Assembly (NCBI RefSeq): GCF_013185065.1
Contig: NZ_JAAVTO010000002.1
Coordinates: 43,703 to 107,702, forward strand
Length of the DNA stretch: 64,000 bases
From: Adlercreutzia sp. ZJ473
Lineage (GTDB): Bacteria; Actinomycetota; Coriobacteriia; Coriobacteriales; Eggerthellaceae
Direction of reading: 5' to 3'
A program made the position numbers and the translations under genes. Numbering within the stretch: the stretch's first letter is position 1; the number at the start of each line of letters is the position of its first letter. The notes beneath the pieces were generated by a model, which saw only the letters and a list, made by a program, of their open reading frames with translations, made no database searches and was not told the DNA's origin. This document shows, in pieces, positions 61,185-64,000 of the stretch.

Positions 61185-63437
61185 ATGGCTGAGAACGAGA
61201 ACGTGGAAGTCCCTGGATGCGCGGATGAGAACGCGGAGGTCCTGAGGGCCGGCTGCTTCTTCTGCCACGTGCGCTGCGGCGTGCTGGTCACGAAGAAGGA
61301 CGGGCGCATCGTCGACATCGAGGGCGATCCCGACTGCCCGCACAACAAGGGGTACGTGTGCTCGCGCCTGGAGAAGGGCCGCTTCCTCGACGGCTTCGTG
61401 TACAACGAGAACCGCCTGCGCCGCCCGCTCAAGCGCGTCGGCGAGCGCGGCGGCGGCCAGTGGGAGGAGATCACGTGGGACCAGGCGTTCGACGAGATCG
61501 CCGCGAAGCTCGCCGCCCTGCGTGACGAGTACGGCCCCGAGATGCTGGCCTTCACCGAGGGCACGGCGCGCACGTGGAGCTGGCTGCACTACAAGTTCAC
61601 CAACCTGTTCGGCAGCCCGAACACCGGCGGCAACGGCACCATCTGCTACAGCTCGGACATGTGGCTCGAGCCCTGCACCTACGGCGGCTTCTGCTCGGAC
61701 AAGTCCGACTGGGTGAACGCCGACCTGGTGGTCCTGTGGGGCCGCAACACCATAGCCTCCGAGCCGCTCCTGTGGCACTGGGTTGACACGAACCGCAAGG
61801 AGCGCGGCGCGAAGCTGCTGGTCATCGACCCGCGCTGCTCGGAGGTGGCCCAGCAGGCCGACCTGTGGCTGCAGATCCGCCCCGGCACCGACGCGGCGCT
61901 GGCGCTCGGCTTCATCAACGTCATCATCGCCGAGGACCTCTACGACCACGAGTTCGTGGACGAGTGGTGCATCGGCTTCGACGAGCTCGCCGCGCGCGCG
62001 GCCGAGTACCCGCCCGAGAAGGTCGCCGAGATCACGTGGATTCCCGCTGACAAGATCATCCAGGCCGCGCGCATGTACGCCACCATCAAGCCGGCGTGCC
62101 TGCCGTGGGGCCAGAAGGGCGGCGACGCGAGCGGCATCAACGCCTCGAGCGCCATCCAGGCCAAGGCCATCCTGCGCGCCATCACGGGCAACCTCGACAA
62201 GAAGGGCGGCGATCAGCTGGCCCCGCCGTCGCGCTTCCCACCGGCGTTCTACGAGCACTACGCGCTCTCCCAGGAGCAGCGCGACAAGATGATCGGGAAC
62301 GACCGCTTCCCGGGCCTCACGTTCAAGGGCTGGGACGTCATCTCGCAGGCGTACCCGTCGTTCTACCCGTACTCCAACGCGCCGCTTCTGTTCCGCGCCA
62401 TGCGCGACGGCGACCCGTATCCGGTGCGCGCGCTCATCGTGCAGGCTGACAACCCGGTCATGGCGTTCTCCAACACGAAGCTCGTGGTCGAGGCGCTCAT
62501 GAACCTCGACCTCCTGGTGGTGCACGACTACTTCATGACGCCCACCGGCGCCTTGGCTGACTACGTGCTGCCGGCGGCCACGTGGCTCGAGCGCCCCGAC
62601 AACTGCTACGCGGTCATGAACCACCGCCCCATGTACTTCGGCGCGCAGGCGCGCGTGATCGACCGCTTCGAGGGCGGCGCCGACGTTGACTTCCGCGACG
62701 ACTACGAGTTCTTCTACGGCCTGGCCATCCGCCTGGGGCAAGAGGACAAGTGGTGGGGCCCGAAGGCCGAGGACATGCTCGACTTCCAGCTGGCGCCCAT
62801 GGGGCTCACGCATGAGAAGTTCTACAACGACGTGAAGTACATGGCCGGCCAGAAGAAGTTCGAGAAGTACAAGGAGCCCGGGTTCAAGTTCCTCACGCCG
62901 TCGGGCAAGGTGGAGCTCAAGTCGTCGGTGGTGGAGAAGCTCGCCGCGGAGACGGGCCTGCCGTTCGACCCGCTGCCGCACTTCGAGTACCCGGCGGCCA
63001 GCGTGGAGAAGCACCCCGAGTGGGCGGACGAGTACCCGCTCGTCATGATCACGGGCGCGCGCTTCATGCCGTTCTACCACTCCGAGCACCGCCAGCCGGG
63101 GCCGTACCGCGACCTGCACCCCGACCCCATCTTCGACATCCACCCGTCGACGGCGGTTGACCTGGACATCCGCGACGGCGACTGGTGCTGGATCGAGACG
63201 CACATGGGCCGCATCAAGCAGCGCGCGCGCAAGACCTCCAGCGTGGACCCGCGCGTCATCAGCGTGCAGCATGACTGGTGGTTCCCCGAGAAGGAGGAGG
63301 CGTACCCGTCGCTGTTCGGCGCCTTCGAGTCGAACGCCAACGTGCTCCTGGACGACGACCCCAACTCGCTCGACCAGCTCATCGGCGCGTGGCAGCAGAC
63401 GGGCGTCGCCGTGAAGGTGTACCGCTGCGAGGACTAG
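61185..63437 (+). CDS. Molybdopterin oxidoreductase catalytic subunit (DMSO reductase superfamily), third
   Basis: 750 aa from ATG 61185 with AAAAGGAGA upstream. The cluster motif is Cys24-X2-Cys27-X3-Cys31-X27-Cys59. Then come ITWDQAFDEIAAKL, GSPNTGGNGTICYSS (candidate metal Cys in GTIC), VIDPRCSEVAQQADL, ADYVLPAATWLERPD and ITGARFMPFYHSEHRQ. No Tat signal is present, so it should be cytoplasmic. No ferredoxin subunit follows in the window; the next genes are a helix-hairpin-helix protein and a zinc-ribbon protein. Its metal-site motif resembles the acetylene hydratase/PsrA-like branch, but the substrate is unknown. Confidence 0.9.
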   Translation: MAENENVEVPGCADENAEVLRAGCFFCHVRCGVLVTKKDGRIVDIEGDPDCPHNKGYVCSRLEKGRFLDGFVYNENRLRRPLKRVGERGGGQWEEITWDQAFDEIAAKLAALRDEYGPEMLAFTEGTARTWSWLHYKFTNLFGSPNTGGNGTICYSSDMWLEPCTYGGFCSDKSDWVNADLVVLWGRNTIASEPLLWHWVDTNRKERGAKLLVIDPRCSEVAQQADLWLQIRPGTDAALALGFINVIIAEDLYDHEFVDEWCIGFDELAARAAEYPPEKVAEITWIPADKIIQAARMYATIKPACLPWGQKGGDASGINASSAIQAKAILRAITGNLDKKGGDQLAPPSRFPPAFYEHYALSQEQRDKMIGNDRFPGLTFKGWDVISQAYPSFYPYSNAPLLFRAMRDGDPYPVRALIVQADNPVMAFSNTKLVVEALMNLDLLVVHDYFMTPTGALADYVLPAATWLERPDNCYAVMNHRPMYFGAQARVIDRFEGGADVDFRDDYEFFYGLAIRLGQEDKWWGPKAEDMLDFQLAPMGLTHEKFYNDVKYMAGQKKFEKYKEPGFKFLTPSGKVELKSSVVEKLAAETGLPFDPLPHFEYPAASVEKHPEWADEYPLVMITGARFMPFYHSEHRQPGPYRDLHPDPIFDIHPSTAVDLDIRDGDWCWIETHMGRIKQRARKTSSVDPRVISVQHDWWFPEKEEAYPSLFGAFESNANVLLDDDPNSLDQLIGAWQQTGVAVKVYRCED

Positions 63438-63554
63438 GATCGCTTGCGCTTCGGTTGACGAGCGAGAACGAGGCGAGCGCGTCCGCGTCCGCATCCGGGC
63501 TTTCGGGTGCTCCGGGCGCGCTCGCAGAGCCGATTCGAGGAAAGGAAGGCCGCC

Positions 63555-63773
63555 ATGGCTGCCGAACTGGACAAGCTGTTTGGGATCACTCCCGAGGGCG
63601 TCGAGAAGCTGAACGAGCAGGGCATTGCCACCATCGAGGAGTTCTACGAGGTTGCCAAGCACGTCGACTCGCGCGGGGAGCTGGCGGAGAGGACGGGCCT
63701 CGACCCGTTCAAGCTCGAGGAGTGGTCCTCGACGGCGGGGAACTTCATTCTGATGATGAACTGCGAGTGGTAG
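63555..63773 (+). CDS. Small helix-hairpin-helix protein
   Basis: 72 aa from ATG 63555 with GGAAGG upstream. LFGITPEGVEKLNEQGIATIEEF and the LAERTGLDPFKLEEW repeat are DUF4332-like helix-hairpin-helix units. It ends FILMMNCEW. It might scaffold or chaperone the adjacent molybdoenzyme. Spacing is 117 bp after that gene and 9 bp before the next, supporting an operon. Confidence 0.75.
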   Translation: MAAELDKLFGITPEGVEKLNEQGIATIEEFYEVAKHVDSRGELAERTGLDPFKLEEWSSTAGNFILMMNCEW

Positions 63774-63782
63774 GAGCTTCTC

Positions 63783-64000
63783 ATGTGTTTCAGACCTCCT
63801 GAGGCCGCGGCGGGCGAGAGCGTGTGCCCCGGCTGCTATGTTGTCGTCATGCCCAACCCCGACGGCACGTGCCCCGAGTGCGGGGCCGTCATGCGCGCGC
63901 CGGCAGGCGTCGCGAGCCCGAGCGCGCCGGCGGCTCCGGGCGCGCCAAGTGCCCCGGCTGCGCCAGGTGTGCCGGGAGCCCCGAGTGCGCCGGGTGCCCC
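63783..64000 (+). CDS. Zinc-ribbon protein with Pro/Ala/Gly repeat tail (3' truncated by window)
   Basis: The frame opens at ATG 63783 with GTAGGAG upstream and runs off the window. Residues about 15-34 are a zinc ribbon: CPGC, 11 residues, CPEC. The following part is a tandem (G/A)P-S-A-P-type repeat (APAGVASPSAP, APGAPSAPAAP). The domain may bind nucleic acid or a protein partner of the third molybdoenzyme system, but nothing confirms it. The length of the tail is unknown. Confidence 0.7.
   Translation, partial: MCFRPPEAAAGESVCPGCYVVVMPNPDGTCPECGAVMRAPAGVASPSAPAAPGAPSAPAAPGVPGAPSAPGA

Overview
The window is high-GC DNA with short intergenic gaps. It carries an unusual density of molybdopterin (DMSO-reductase-superfamily) oxidoreductases, an NADPH-type formate dehydrogenase, LL-diaminopimelate aminotransferase and class III fructose-bisphosphatase. 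Together these suggest an anaerobic gut actinobacterium of the Eggerthellaceae (Eggerthella/Gordonibacter-like). This assignment is inferred from gene content, not from a marker gene.

Layout. 1-3,000: end of a FetB-type metal exporter permease, a MerR regulator, a methyltransferase and a Phd/ParE toxin-antitoxin pair with a clear operator. 3,187-11,955: a visibly less GC-rich block with an NADP-type secondary alcohol dehydrogenase, a VOC protein, an SDR-gene remnant, and a four-gene operon of a leaderless molybdoenzyme, a ferredoxin subunit and NuoE/NuoF-like NADH dehydrogenase subunits. A cysteine-rich Crp/Fnr regulator closes the block. Its probable operator occurs before its own gene and before the VOC/alcohol dehydrogenase operon. 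12,400-18,907: LysR regulator, ferredoxin, second molybdoenzyme with DmsB/DmsC-like partners, and an OFA-type MFS transporter. 19,181-24,309: small membrane protein, GNAT, a five-copy interspersed repeat, a candidate type I toxin-antitoxin locus (39-aa hydrophobic peptide with a convergent short RNA), and a GGDEF/PAS/EAL protein.

24,530-44,000 is mostly core metabolism and housekeeping: LOG phosphoribohydrolase, ABC exporter, BadF-type kinase, fbp, RNA m5C methyltransferase, macro-domain protein, aldehyde dehydrogenase, bacterioferritin, a deformylase-like protein lacking the catalytic Glu, a Ski2-like helicase, PAP2 phosphatase, NhaC antiporter, dapL, upp and a radical SAM protein. 44,253-49,699: a two-gene formate dehydrogenase (GltD-like flavoprotein plus a NuoG-extended catalytic subunit with Cys at the metal site) facing 5-formyl-THF cyclo-ligase, which fits one-carbon metabolism. 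49,822-51,501: EttA-like ABC-F.

51,596-56,228 is an accessory stretch: a HipA-like kinase with a DNA-binding partner, an extremely regular 19-bp repeat array, an ORC-like AAA ATPase with a C-terminal winged helix, yccF, a truncated DUF4143 ATPase and a second yccF 3' relic. 56,583-60,911: aldo/keto reductase with 4Fe-4S clusters, DJ-1 protein, spermidine-synthase-like protein and acetate kinase. 61,185 to the end: a third leaderless molybdoenzyme followed by a small helix-hairpin-helix protein and a zinc-ribbon protein with a Pro/Ala/Gly repeat tail cut by the window end.

The redox genes work around NAD(P)H, formate and ferredoxin-like electron transfer to unknown organic acceptors. The most novel-looking structures are the 19-bp array beside the kinase and ORC-like genes, the candidate type I toxin-antitoxin locus, and the NADH-coupled soluble molybdoenzyme with its Crp-type operator pair. 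Start codons were chosen by Shine-Dalgarno spacing. No database search was possible.
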